Assembly: GCA_029558635.1 (NCBI GenBank) | Contig: JAKQEE010000314.1 | Coordinates: 105,271 to 169,270, forward strand | Source of the DNA: Pseudomonadota bacterium | Lineage (GTDB): Bacteria > Pseudomonadota > Alphaproteobacteria > Micavibrionales > Micavibrionaceae | Length of the DNA stretch: 64,000 nt | Direction of reading: 5' to 3' | Shown here: piece after piece, positions 1 to 8,270 of the stretch | How positions within the stretch are numbered: the stretch's first letter is position 1 | Layout: the number at the start of each line of letters is the position of its first letter | Translations under genes and position numbers: made by a program | Notes under the pieces: model-generated | Database searches by the model: none | Told to the model about the DNA's origin: nothing | What the model saw: the letters and a program-made list of their open reading frames with translations, nothing else

Positions 1-312
1 ATCCAACATCGGCAGGCGCTCGTAGTTCACCAGCGCCGCATTGATGAGCGCCATCACGCCGGATGTTTCTTCCGCTCCTTCGTCGCTGTCAAATCCCAAC
101 AGAGAGTCGATTTCAGCCTGATTGAGGATACGCGTCCCGCCCGGCTCCGCTCCCATACCGCCGCCGGCATCCGCCGCCGGGACTTCATCCATATCGAATT
201 GGGCCGCCGTCTCATTGCCGCCGCCAGCAGAATCGTCGCCGGCCATGGATTCCCATTCCTCCATCATGCGGCGTTCTTCTTCGCTCATCTGATCTGTTTC
301 GGTATCAGCCAC
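1..312 (-). CDS. fliM: Flagellar motor switch protein FliM, N-terminal part (runs off left edge; GTG at 312 or ATG at 288)
   Basis: Reverse-strand translation ...GGTRILNQAEIDSLLGFDSDEG... is the FliM N-terminal CheY-binding motif; adjacent to fliL. Confidence 0.9.
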   Translation of the reverse strand, partial: MADTETDQMSEEERRMMEEWESMAGDDSAGGGNETAAQFDMDEVPAADAGGGMGAEPGGTRILNQAEIDSLLGFDSDEGAEETSGVMALINAALVNYERLPMLD

Positions 313-415
313 TGAAACGTCCTTTTTCCGGTATCCCTTACATTCGGTCCATTTTTGTATTTAGTGACTTAATATACAAAAAACGGGCCAACTCACTATT
401 TTCTCTTTTTTATGG

Positions 416-1021
416 CTATTGTATCAGAATTTCCTGAAAAAGCACATCCTTGACCTCGACTGGCGATGCGGCTGCATTGACACGGGCCAAAAGCTCCATC
501 TGCAGACGGTAAATTCCTTTCGAACCCTTCAAATCATCAACACGCAGCTCACGCAGGTAGGTCTGGAACTGGTCAATGACGCGAGGCAGGACCGCCTCAA
601 CCTTTTTCATATCTTCTTCGCTATTCAACTCAAGCTGAATGGAGAGGCGCAAATAACGCGGCTGACCGCTGCTGCTCAGGTTAACAATGAGATCGGGGAC
701 TTTCATAAAGGTTGCCGTTGCTCCCCCGCCGTGCCCGCCTTCTCCTTCTTTTGCGTCGCCGCGGCCGCCTTCACCTTCCTTGGCTTCACCGTGTCCACCC
801 TCGCCGCCCTCGGCATGTTCGCCGCCTTCGGCCGCAGCCTGTTCTTTTCCCAGAAGGCTATCCAGCATTCCGCTGAAATAGAGTCCGGCACCGCCCCCGA
901 CCAATAACAGGACTGGAACGATAATCATCAGCAGTTTTTTGGTCTTGTTATTGCCGCCCCCATCGATTGGGGCTACATCTCCGCCTTCACCGGCTTCGGG
1001 GCTTTCAGTCTCTTCGCTCAT
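416..1021 (-). CDS. fliL: Flagellar basal body-associated protein FliL
   Basis: Single TM then MKVPDLIVNLSSSGQPRYLRLSIQLEL...VKDVLFQEILIQ, typical FliL; next to fliM. Confidence 0.92.
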   Translation of the reverse strand: MSEETESPEAGEGGDVAPIDGGGNNKTKKLLMIIVPVLLLVGGGAGLYFSGMLDSLLGKEQAAAEGGEHAEGGEGGHGEAKEGEGGRGDAKEGEGGHGGGATATFMKVPDLIVNLSSSGQPRYLRLSIQLELNSEEDMKKVEAVLPRVIDQFQTYLRELRVDDLKGSKGIYRLQMELLARVNAAASPVEVKDVLFQEILIQ

Positions 1022-1124
1022 GAACGGGGCCTATCTCTTTTGAATAAAAGGAATCATATAACGTCTCATTCTATCCAACCGCGCGAGGATGTTCAAACCG
1101 CATCTCGATTCCATCCCGAAAAAT

Positions 1125-1154
1125 GAAAACCCCGCTTTCTAGAACGGGGTTTTC
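1125..1154 (-). terminator. Rho-independent-type hairpin downstream of the 1171-1866 gene
   Basis: Perfect inverted repeat GAAAACCCCG / CGGGGTTTTC with 10-nt loop. Confidence 0.75.
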
Positions 1155-1170
1155 TGTAATGCTACTCTTT

Positions 1171-1866
1171 CTAAACCAAGGCGCGGGTATATCTGCCAAT
1201 AATTGCCCCTTCATCAACGCGTATTGCCTGATCCACTTGCTGCAAATACAACTCCAGCTCGGGATAGGTTTCCACCATATCGGCAAGAATACCCTGCCCT
1301 TCCTTAAACAGTTCATTCAAGTCGGCGGTGGACATATCCACATACAGCATATGCCCCATAGTATATTCCGAAACCGGTCTTCCCATGTCCAAATTACCGG
1401 TAAATTCCCCAGTGGTTCTCAGGAATATCTGGGCGTTTTGCACATCACTGACAAATTCTTCAATTTTCTCGGAAAGGGCTTTATCTGCTTGCCTTACATA
1501 TATTGAAGCTCTGTGCAGCGTTTCCAAGTCAGGATTAACCCCTTTCGCGTCAACCGCCGTTAGAACCGGCAATGCAACCCGATGGAAGAACCGTCTGTAG
1601 TCATCGGAAGCTATTGTTTCTCCCTTTAATATCTTCTTATTATGAAGCAGCGCCGTGCATCCCTCCAACTCGACCTGAACTTTTTTCAACTCAGGCAGTA
1701 CATAAGTCAAAGACAGAAATCCCAGTTTGACTTCTTCGGGAGCGGAATTGTTTGAACTTTCTGGCTTGGAGTCTTCACCTACAACGCTGCGTGCTAGTTC
1801 GCACGCTACAGCTGCCAGCCCAAGTGCCGCTGCCTTTGCCAGAGTTCCTGCCAGACTATTTTTCAT
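1171..1866 (-). CDS. Hypothetical protein (N-terminal hydrophobic segment)
   Basis: ORF with GGAGAGG-like RBS before ATG at 1866; no recognised family. Confidence 0.7.
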   Translation of the reverse strand: MKNSLAGTLAKAAALGLAAVACELARSVVGEDSKPESSNNSAPEEVKLGFLSLTYVLPELKKVQVELEGCTALLHNKKILKGETIASDDYRRFFHRVALPVLTAVDAKGVNPDLETLHRASIYVRQADKALSEKIEEFVSDVQNAQIFLRTTGEFTGNLDMGRPVSEYTMGHMLYVDMSTADLNELFKEGQGILADMVETYPELELYLQQVDQAIRVDEGAIIGRYTRALV

Positions 1867-2054
1867 GATCCTCTCCCTTCGGTTTTCTGAAAACTGCAAT
1901 ACAATGTTTCTTTTTGCGAAGCTTGTCAATTTTCCGGTCGGCAAAATGTGCCGCTTCTCCCCCGCCTTTTACCAGAAGACCATTTTTTGCCCAGCGGTGA
2001 TGTTTTTCGCGTCTCTCCTCCTAAAAAACTCTTTGATTTCTGCCGTTTTCCGTT

Positions 2055-2071
2055 TTGGCACGGGTTTCGCA
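2055..2071 (+). promoter_or_regulatory. Sigma-54 promoter upstream of flgF
   Basis: TTGGCACGGGTTTCGCA: GG-N10-GC spacing, 66 nt before flgF ATG. Confidence 0.8.
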
Positions 2072-2136
2072 ATGTCTCTGGCAGAGGCTTAACGCCCGTA
2101 GTGTATTCAACTCTCTTTGGGTGAAAGGGAATAAAA

Positions 2137-2877
2137 ATGGAAAACAGTCTTTATGTCGGCTTGTCACGACAGCTTGTTCTGGACCACGCCATGACGATGG
2201 TGGCCAACAATGTGTCCAATGCCAACACGCCCGGATACAGGGCACAAAACCCCATGTTTCAGGAATATATCGCCAAAGCGGGTGCCAGTTATAAAGATCA
2301 GGACCCGCTGTCGATGGTTTATGACATGGGCCAGTATGATACGACAACGCCCGGAACCATCCAGTTGACGGGGGGGACTTATGACATCGCCCTTAACGGT
2401 CCGGGCTTTATGGAAGTGATGACCCCCAGCGGTCAGGTCCAATACACTCGCGCCGGCAATTTTACCGTGAATGCCAGCAATGAATTGGTGACGCCGTCCG
2501 GATTTAAAGTTTCCGGCCCCGGCGGCAATCCGATTTCCATTCCGGCAGGCGCGAAAGACGTCGTCGTAACCAAAGCGGGCGAGATTACCGCCGACGGCAA
2601 TGCGGTCGGGAGAATTTCCGTGGTCGAATTCGACAATCTGCAAGATCTGAAACCGGAAGGAAACGGACTTTATTCCGCTTCCGTTGCCGGACGTCCGGCG
2701 ACTGAAACCGAGGTCACACAGGGCGCGCTGGAAGGATCGAACGTCAATGCCGTTCAGGAAATGACACGGATGATCGACATTCTGCGTACCTATCAATCCA
2801 CAATGCGGATGATGAACAACGAGCATGAGCGTCAGATGGGGGCCATCCAGAAGCTGGCTAGAACAACTTCAGCCTAA
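2137..2877 (+). CDS. flgF: Flagellar basal-body rod protein FlgF
   Basis: MENSLYVGLSRQLVLDHAMTMVANNVSNANTPGYRAQ rod-protein N-terminus; precedes flgG. Confidence 0.93.
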   Translation: MENSLYVGLSRQLVLDHAMTMVANNVSNANTPGYRAQNPMFQEYIAKAGASYKDQDPLSMVYDMGQYDTTTPGTIQLTGGTYDIALNGPGFMEVMTPSGQVQYTRAGNFTVNASNELVTPSGFKVSGPGGNPISIPAGAKDVVVTKAGEITADGNAVGRISVVEFDNLQDLKPEGNGLYSASVAGRPATETEVTQGALEGSNVNAVQEMTRMIDILRTYQSTMRMMNNEHERQMGAIQKLARTTSA

Positions 2878-2942
2878 GGATAAACAAAAACGGACAAACG
2901 GATCAATACTAAAGGGATTGTGAAAGATTAAAGGAGACTAAA

Positions 2943-3728
2943 ATGAGAGCACTTGATATCGGCGCGACAGGCATGCTGGCCCAGCAGATGAATGTGGATA
3001 CCATATCCAACAACATCGCCAACATGACCACGACGGGCTTTAAAAAGCAGCGGATGGAATTTCAGGATTTGATGTACCAACATCTGTCCCGTCCGGGGGC
3101 TACCTCCTCCGCTTCCGGCACGATTGTTCCCGCGGGACTGTCTTTGGGTCTTGGTGTGCGTCCGGCCGCCACGTACCGCGACCACGAGCAAGGGACTCTG
3201 CAAATCACCAATGGCGAATTCGATCTGGCCATTAACGGCAAAGGGTATTTCCAAGTTGAATTGCCGACCGGCGAGACCGCCTATACCCGTGCCGGATCGT
3301 TCCAACCCAATCAGGACGGCGAGATCGTGACCTCCGAAGGATACCGCGTTTTGCCCGGAATTACCGTTCCCGCCGATGCGATTTTTGTCGAGATCAACAC
3401 CGAGGGTGAAGTTCTGGCCAAGTTGCCGGCGCAGGTCGCCTTGCAGAATTTGGGACAGATCGAGTTGGCAACTTTCGTCAACCCCGCCGGACTTGAGTCC
3501 ATCGGCGATACGATGTTTCTTGAAACCGAAGCATCCGGTCAGGCCACGGTCGGCGCACCGGGCAGCGACAATGTCGGGACCGTCAAGCAAGGCTTGCTGG
3601 AACAATCCAACGTCGACTCGGTGAAAGAGATTACGTTGCTGATTACCGCCCAGCGGGCTTACGAGATGAACTCGAATGTCATCAGCACGTCCGACGAAAT
3701 GATGGATACTGTCAATCAACTCAGATAG
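2943..3728 (+). CDS. flgG: Flagellar distal rod protein FlgG
   Basis: MRALDIGATGMLAQQMNVDTISNNIANMTTTGFKKQRMEFQDLMYQ. Confidence 0.96.
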   Translation: MRALDIGATGMLAQQMNVDTISNNIANMTTTGFKKQRMEFQDLMYQHLSRPGATSSASGTIVPAGLSLGLGVRPAATYRDHEQGTLQITNGEFDLAINGKGYFQVELPTGETAYTRAGSFQPNQDGEIVTSEGYRVLPGITVPADAIFVEINTEGEVLAKLPAQVALQNLGQIELATFVNPAGLESIGDTMFLETEASGQATVGAPGSDNVGTVKQGLLEQSNVDSVKEITLLITAQRAYEMNSNVISTSDEMMDTVNQLR

Positions 3729-3743
3729 TTAAGAGAAGGTTAA
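3729..3743 (+). promoter_or_regulatory. Candidate CtrA box (TTAA-N7-TTAA)
   Basis: TTAAGAGAAGGTTAAG immediately after flgG stop. Confidence 0.6.
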
Positions 3744-3765
3744 GAATTGGACATAATTACGCAAC

Positions 3766-3781
3766 TGGCATGGGACTTGCA
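3766..3781 (+). promoter_or_regulatory. Sigma-54 promoter upstream of the 60-aa ORF / flgA
   Basis: TGGCATGGGACTTGCA: GG-N10-GC spacing, near consensus. Confidence 0.85.
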
Positions 3782-3831
3782 TAGCTAAATAGCTAGGAAA
3801 AAACATCCAACTGCGTAACAGGAGAGAAACC

Positions 3832-4014
3832 ATGAACATCGATTTTAGCCGCACCGGCCACCAGATCATCTTCCAAAGCGTTCGCAGTGTTGCGACGATT
3901 GTCGGTCTCGGCGGGATGGCTGTCGCCTTCCTCGAATTCAGCACGGGGGCGTTCTTTGTCTCGACTGAGCGTTTGATGCAGGCCTCCGACCTTTTGAACG
4001 GCATCATCAGCTAA
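3832..4014 (+). CDS. 60-aa hypothetical protein between flgG and flgA
   Basis: AGGAGAG RBS before ATG; own sigma-54 promoter; central hydrophobic segment VATIVGLGGMAVAFLEF. Confidence 0.75.
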   Translation: MNIDFSRTGHQIIFQSVRSVATIVGLGGMAVAFLEFSTGAFFVSTERLMQASDLLNGIIS

Positions 4015-4046
4015 ACACCATCTTCGGGATTAAGGGAGTACAAAAA

Positions 4047-5039
4047 ATGACCAAGTATCAAATCCAGCAAACCAAGCAAAGTGTGCTTTACATGTGCCGT
4101 CTAACGTTCAAGACTTTGGCGCTGGTGATCGGTGTCGGGTATGGGTTGCTGTATGCGTTTCTGCATATCCCTGCCGCCGATGCGGCGACTTTGAAAGCGC
4201 AAGCCAGTGTCAACGATTCTGTTGTTCATCTTTCCGACCTCTTTGATGATATCGAGGCCACAAACGATGCCGTACTCGGCGCTGCCCCTGCCCCCGGCAA
4301 AACCATGATTATCAATGCGCGAACCTTGACGCGTGTCGCCAACCTCTATGACGTGGACTGGGTTTCCCATTCCGCAGCCGATCAGGTTGTGGTGATCCGC
4401 ACGGCGCAAACTGTTTCTCAGGATCAAATTCTCGATGCGCTGAAACAGTCCCTATCTGCCAAAGGCGTTGCGGGGGATTTTGAAGTGACGTTGGGCGGGG
4501 CTATTCCCTCCATAACCCTGTCCGGTGATTTGCCCCCTACGGTTGAAGTGGCCCAGATGAGCTACACGCCGGGGCGTGATGTGTTCACGGCAGTTATCGC
4601 TGCACCCAGTGCCGATAATCCCGTCAAGACCCTGTCTTTGAGCGGAGTGATCGATAAGGTCCAGAATGTACCTGTGCTAAGGTCTTCCCTCAAAGCGGGC
4701 GACATTATCAGTGCGGCCGACATCGATTGGGTTCCCGTCAATGTTCGCAACACGGTCTATGACACCATCGTCGACGCCGACGCCATGATCGGCAAGACCC
4801 CTGCCCGTTCCGTCGAGGCCGGTGCGCCAATGCGCGAGCGTGATTTGATCTCTCCGCAACTCGTCAAACGTGGTGATGAAATCCTGATCCAGTTCAACTC
4901 CGGCTCCATGACCCTCACCGCCAAAGGCAAGGCGATGCAGAACGGTGCCGAAGGCGATCTGATCCGTGTCGTCAATCTATCGAGCAACCAATCGCTGCGC
5001 GGCGTTGTCAAGGGCGACAAGCTGGTGAGCGTACAATAA
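4047..5039 (+). CDS. flgA: Flagella basal body P-ring formation protein FlgA
   Basis: C-terminal SAF-like region (SLKAGDIISAADIDWV...MIGKTPARSVEAGAPMRERDL); between flgG and flgH. Confidence 0.93.
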   Translation: MTKYQIQQTKQSVLYMCRLTFKTLALVIGVGYGLLYAFLHIPAADAATLKAQASVNDSVVHLSDLFDDIEATNDAVLGAAPAPGKTMIINARTLTRVANLYDVDWVSHSAADQVVVIRTAQTVSQDQILDALKQSLSAKGVAGDFEVTLGGAIPSITLSGDLPPTVEVAQMSYTPGRDVFTAVIAAPSADNPVKTLSLSGVIDKVQNVPVLRSSLKAGDIISAADIDWVPVNVRNTVYDTIVDADAMIGKTPARSVEAGAPMRERDLISPQLVKRGDEILIQFNSGSMTLTAKGKAMQNGAEGDLIRVVNLSSNQSLRGVVKGDKLVSVQ

Positions 5040-5087
5040 CCAAACAAAAGGACTTAAAAACTTTCAGAAAGAAAGGTGGGTAACAAC

Positions 5088-5834
5088 ATGAGACAAGAAT
5101 TCAGAGTTTTAATTTTGGGGATGGCATCCCTGTCGCTCGCGGCGTGCAGCGCGATGGACCGCGTCAAGAATATCGGTGAGGTTCCCAAACAGTCCGCCAT
5201 CGTCAATCCGACGCAGATGAACAATTACCGTCCGGTTTCCATGCCGATGCCCACACCGCAAATTGCCGAGAAGAGAGGCAACTCTCTTTGGACCGGTGCA
5301 CAGCAAGGGTTCTTCAAGGATCAACGTGCCAAAACAGTCGGCGACATCATGACGGTAGTCATTGACATCAACGACAAAGGCAAAATGGAAAACTCGACCG
5401 ACCGCACGCGTTCGACCGATGAAAGCATGGGCATTCCCAGTTTGTTCGGTCTTGAAAATCAAGTGCCGATTGTCGTTCCGAAAATTACGGATACGTCCGA
5501 TCTGGCCAGTGCCAATGCTGCCTCCACCTACAAAGGTGACGGCACGACTGACCGTAAGGAAAAAATCAGCATGAAGCTGGCCGCGACCGTCATTCAGGTT
5601 TTGCCCAACGGCAATATGGTCATCAAAGGAACGCAGGAAGTGCGCGTGAATTACGAGAACCGTGTGCTGACGCTGGCCGGCGTGGTTCGTCCTCAGGATA
5701 TCAATACTGACAACACCATTTCTTACGAGCAAATTGCCGATGCACGGATCGCCTATGGCGGAAACGGTCAAATTACCGATGTCCAGCAACCGCGTTACGG
5801 ACAACAGCTCTATGACATTATCTCGCCGTTCTAA
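5088..5834 (+). CDS. flgH: Flagellar L-ring protein FlgH (lipoprotein)
   Basis: Lipobox SLAACS; SLWTGAQQGFFKDQRAKTVGDIMTVVI... typical FlgH. Confidence 0.95.
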   Translation: MRQEFRVLILGMASLSLAACSAMDRVKNIGEVPKQSAIVNPTQMNNYRPVSMPMPTPQIAEKRGNSLWTGAQQGFFKDQRAKTVGDIMTVVIDINDKGKMENSTDRTRSTDESMGIPSLFGLENQVPIVVPKITDTSDLASANAASTYKGDGTTDRKEKISMKLAATVIQVLPNGNMVIKGTQEVRVNYENRVLTLAGVVRPQDINTDNTISYEQIADARIAYGGNGQITDVQQPRYGQQLYDIISPF

Positions 5835-5892
5835 GAGGTTATGAGCAAAGAATTTATGAGTTTCTGAGTTACCCTTACCCACCCAACTCCCC

Positions 5893-5922
5893 GCCGGTTC
5901 GCGCAAGCGACCGGCTTTTTTT
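5893..5922 (+). terminator. Terminator after flgH
   Basis: GCCGGTTCGC-GCAA-GCGACCGGC followed by TTTTTTTA. Confidence 0.85.
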
Positions 5923-6628
5923 ATTGGCCAAGTGTCTTTGTCATTTGCAATGCTATGCCCGTATTGTTTGCAGGCAACGGGGTTTGGTTTTGCGTGATAT
6001 CGGACAAATTATCCAGAAATAGAGAGGACGGGGACTCATGCGTCTCTCCTGCCGTACATAGGTAATCTTCCGGCGAGGATGGTTTTTGGGAAGACGTCAA
6101 TATAACTACGCTACCACTTCCATGGGGGGCTTGCTGTGGAGCCTCTGGCCCTAATGCCTCTGCAAGGTCCGCATCCAAGTTACCGAGACTGTATCCCTTC
6201 ACATCTTGGGATGATTCCTGTTTCGGTCCTGCTGCGGGTTGTGATTCAGTAGGTTTCGGAGACTGGGCGGGTTCTTCTTTCCCCGGTTGAGCCGGAGCCG
6301 TGGCTGCCGCTTGAGGCTGCTTTTCAGGTTTCTTTTCGGGAGTTTTATTGGGTTTATCAAGATGGAGAAACTCCATCAGAAAATCGCCAAAATTTCCCAA
6401 GCCCAAGCCATTAATAAATGACGTCAGCATTTCTCTCAGATTTTGTTTCCAGCTGGCGACCGGCTTTTCGTCCTTTTCCTTCTTTTTTACAACTCTGGCA
6501 GGTTGAGCGGCTTCCTTTTTCTTCTTTGGATCGCCCTCTTTGGTTTGGGGCTCCGCATCCGCTACCCCGGCCAAGACCTCAAAATCTTGACTGTCATCTA
6601 CCTGTTCCTGCACCACCTCTTCAGCCAT
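5921..6628 (-). CDS. Hypothetical, Pro/Lys/Gln-rich probably disordered protein
   Basis: 235-aa ORF with low-complexity PKKKKEAAQP / PEKKPEKQPQAAATAPAQPGKEEP. Confidence 0.55.
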   Translation of the reverse strand: MAEEVVQEQVDDSQDFEVLAGVADAEPQTKEGDPKKKKEAAQPARVVKKKEKDEKPVASWKQNLREMLTSFINGLGLGNFGDFLMEFLHLDKPNKTPEKKPEKQPQAAATAPAQPGKEEPAQSPKPTESQPAAGPKQESSQDVKGYSLGNLDADLAEALGPEAPQQAPHGSGSVVILTSSQKPSSPEDYLCTAGETHESPSSLFLDNLSDITQNQTPLPANNTGIALQMTKTLGQ

Positions 6629-6722
6629 CTTTTTTCCTCAGTTTCCCTGTCTGTCCCAAGTCTTTGACCGCAATTCTTTCAGGTAATTCTATATGTAAAT
6701 AATTAATGGGTTACTAACTATT

Positions 6723-6750
6723 TTGCATAATTCATATATTCTGCTATAGT
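6723..6750 (+). promoter_or_regulatory. Sigma-70-type promoter
   Basis: TTGCAT-N16-TATAGT, 7 nt before ATG at 6758. Confidence 0.5.
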
Positions 6751-6757
6751 TTTGGGT

Positions 6758-7057
6758 ATGGGATCAATATTTGCCATTGCCTATTCATTTTTGCCGGTTG
6801 TGAACAGCTGGGCGTTTCTGCCGCAAGCGGTCAAGCTTTACCGCTCGTCGCCTATCGAGGCGCGGTCGGTCTCGTTAAGCGCGTGGTTGATGTGGTTCGG
6901 GGCGTCGTTCGTATCGCTGATGTATGGGCTGACGAATTTACACGACACGCTGTTTTGTATCTCGGCCGGCGTCAGCGTGTTCTGGAATGCACTCATCATC
7001 TCGCTCACTCTGTGGAAACGAGGTCAGGAGCTTCAGTTCGGATTTAGCAGAGAGTAA
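6758..7057 (+). CDS. PQ-loop / SemiSWEET-like small membrane protein
   Basis: NSWAFLPQAVKLYRSSPIEARSVSLSAWLMWFGASFVSLMYG PQ-loop pattern, three hydrophobic segments. Confidence 0.65.
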   Translation: MGSIFAIAYSFLPVVNSWAFLPQAVKLYRSSPIEARSVSLSAWLMWFGASFVSLMYGLTNLHDTLFCISAGVSVFWNALIISLTLWKRGQELQFGFSRE

Positions 7058-7070
7058 AAAACCGCCCTAC

Positions 7071-7502
7071 TTACTCGTCGCGGTGGGTGCGTTCCATGCG
7101 CTCATGGCGTTCTTGCGCTTCAAGTGACAATGTCGCGATAGGCCGCGCATCGAGACGACCAACAGAGATCGGCTCACCTGTTTCTTCGCAGTACCCGTAA
7201 GTGTCTTCGTCAATACGCATCAGGGCTTCATTGATTTTGGTAATCAGCTTGCGCTCGCGGTCGCGGGTACGGAGCTCCAGCGCGTGGTCGGTTTCAGCGG
7301 ACGCGCGGTCGGCCAGATCAGGCTTTTGCAATTCGGTCGTTTGCAAGGTGTTGTGAATGGTTTCTTCCGATTCGTGCAGCAGCTCTTCCCGCCATGCGAT
7401 CAGCTTCTGGCGGAAATACTCCTTCATAACAGAATTCATGAATTCTTCTTTGTCCGTCGGTTTGTAATTTGGAGGAACAATAACGCTGCCTGCTTTCGAC
7501 AT
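7071..7502 (-). CDS. dksA: DksA/TraR family RNA polymerase-binding protein
   Basis: DLADRASAETDHALELRTRDRERKLITKINEALMRIDEDTYGYCEETGEPISVGRLDARPIATLSLEAQERHER. Confidence 0.93.
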   Translation of the reverse strand: MSKAGSVIVPPNYKPTDKEEFMNSVMKEYFRQKLIAWREELLHESEETIHNTLQTTELQKPDLADRASAETDHALELRTRDRERKLITKINEALMRIDEDTYGYCEETGEPISVGRLDARPIATLSLEAQERHERMERTHRDE

Positions 7503-7631
7503 AGAATACCTGACCCTACTCTTTAGGTTTAAAAATTGAGTTGGAGACTATGGAATTTGAGCTAAAAGATCAAGTCCATTAGGCGAAAACCGCCCACCTC
7601 ATCCACGGATATTGATTTTACCTAAGATTGG

Positions 7632-8081
7632 TTAAAAGACTGTGCTCGCATCCAGGGCGGCGCGCATTTTGGCGATTTCGATCTGGGCGCGGAGGTCGAT
7701 TTCGTCTAAAAGGCTGGTCAGCATCGGGTCTTTGAGGCGCTCACGGTGAGAGGCCACCACATCGGCAATGTCGATCAGGTTGCCAACCGAAAGCGTTCCG
7801 GTCAGCATTCCGACCTTGATTTTATCCAGTTCCTGAAGCAAATCGTCCGCGCGTTTGTGCATGCGCTTTCTGGCCGCGCGTTCGGTCGGGTCTTCGGCCT
7901 CCTGAGCCAACAGCAAGGAATCAATGCCGGCAATCGAACTTGCGGCGGCGGCGTGGGCTGGTGCCTCTGACTCGTCTGCACCCAGCAAACCGCTAAACGC
8001 CGTTGATCCTGACTTGGACGATCCCCCGGATTTTTTGGTGGATGACGTGCTTCCTGTTTTATTCGGGCCTTCGATTTTCAT
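7632..8081 (-). CDS. fliX: Flagellar assembly regulator FliX
   Basis: MKIEGPNKTG... and C-terminal DDLLQELDKIKVGMLTGTLSVGNLIDIADVVASHRERLKDPMLTSLLDEIDLRAQIEIAKM; divergent from flgI. Confidence 0.85.
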   Translation of the reverse strand: MKIEGPNKTGSTSSTKKSGGSSKSGSTAFSGLLGADESEAPAHAAAASSIAGIDSLLLAQEAEDPTERAARKRMHKRADDLLQELDKIKVGMLTGTLSVGNLIDIADVVASHRERLKDPMLTSLLDEIDLRAQIEIAKMRAALDASTVF

Positions 8082-8201
8082 GGTTTTATACTCCCTTTCC
8101 CCCTTCTTTTCAGTATAGCAAATTTTGTCCGGCGCTTCATTCGGCAAGTTTTGCCCACCCTAAATCATAATCTAACCTATTGATTCTAAACAATTCATAA
8201 G

Positions 8202-8218
8202 TTGGCACGGTTCTCGCA
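8202..8218 (+). promoter_or_regulatory. Sigma-54 promoter upstream of flgI
   Basis: TTGGCACGGTTCTCGCA: GG-N10-GC spacing. Confidence 0.8.
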
Positions 8219-8270
8219 TATTTCTCATCGGACCAATGGGTCATGAAACCAATAAAAAATACGGGTGGTT

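Noticed and set aside
419-907. 162-aa plus-strand ORF
   Set aside because: Antisense to fliL; explained by GC-rich coding strand.
2928-3719. 263-aa minus-strand ORF
   Set aside because: Antisense to flgG, near-identical coordinates; shadow ORF.
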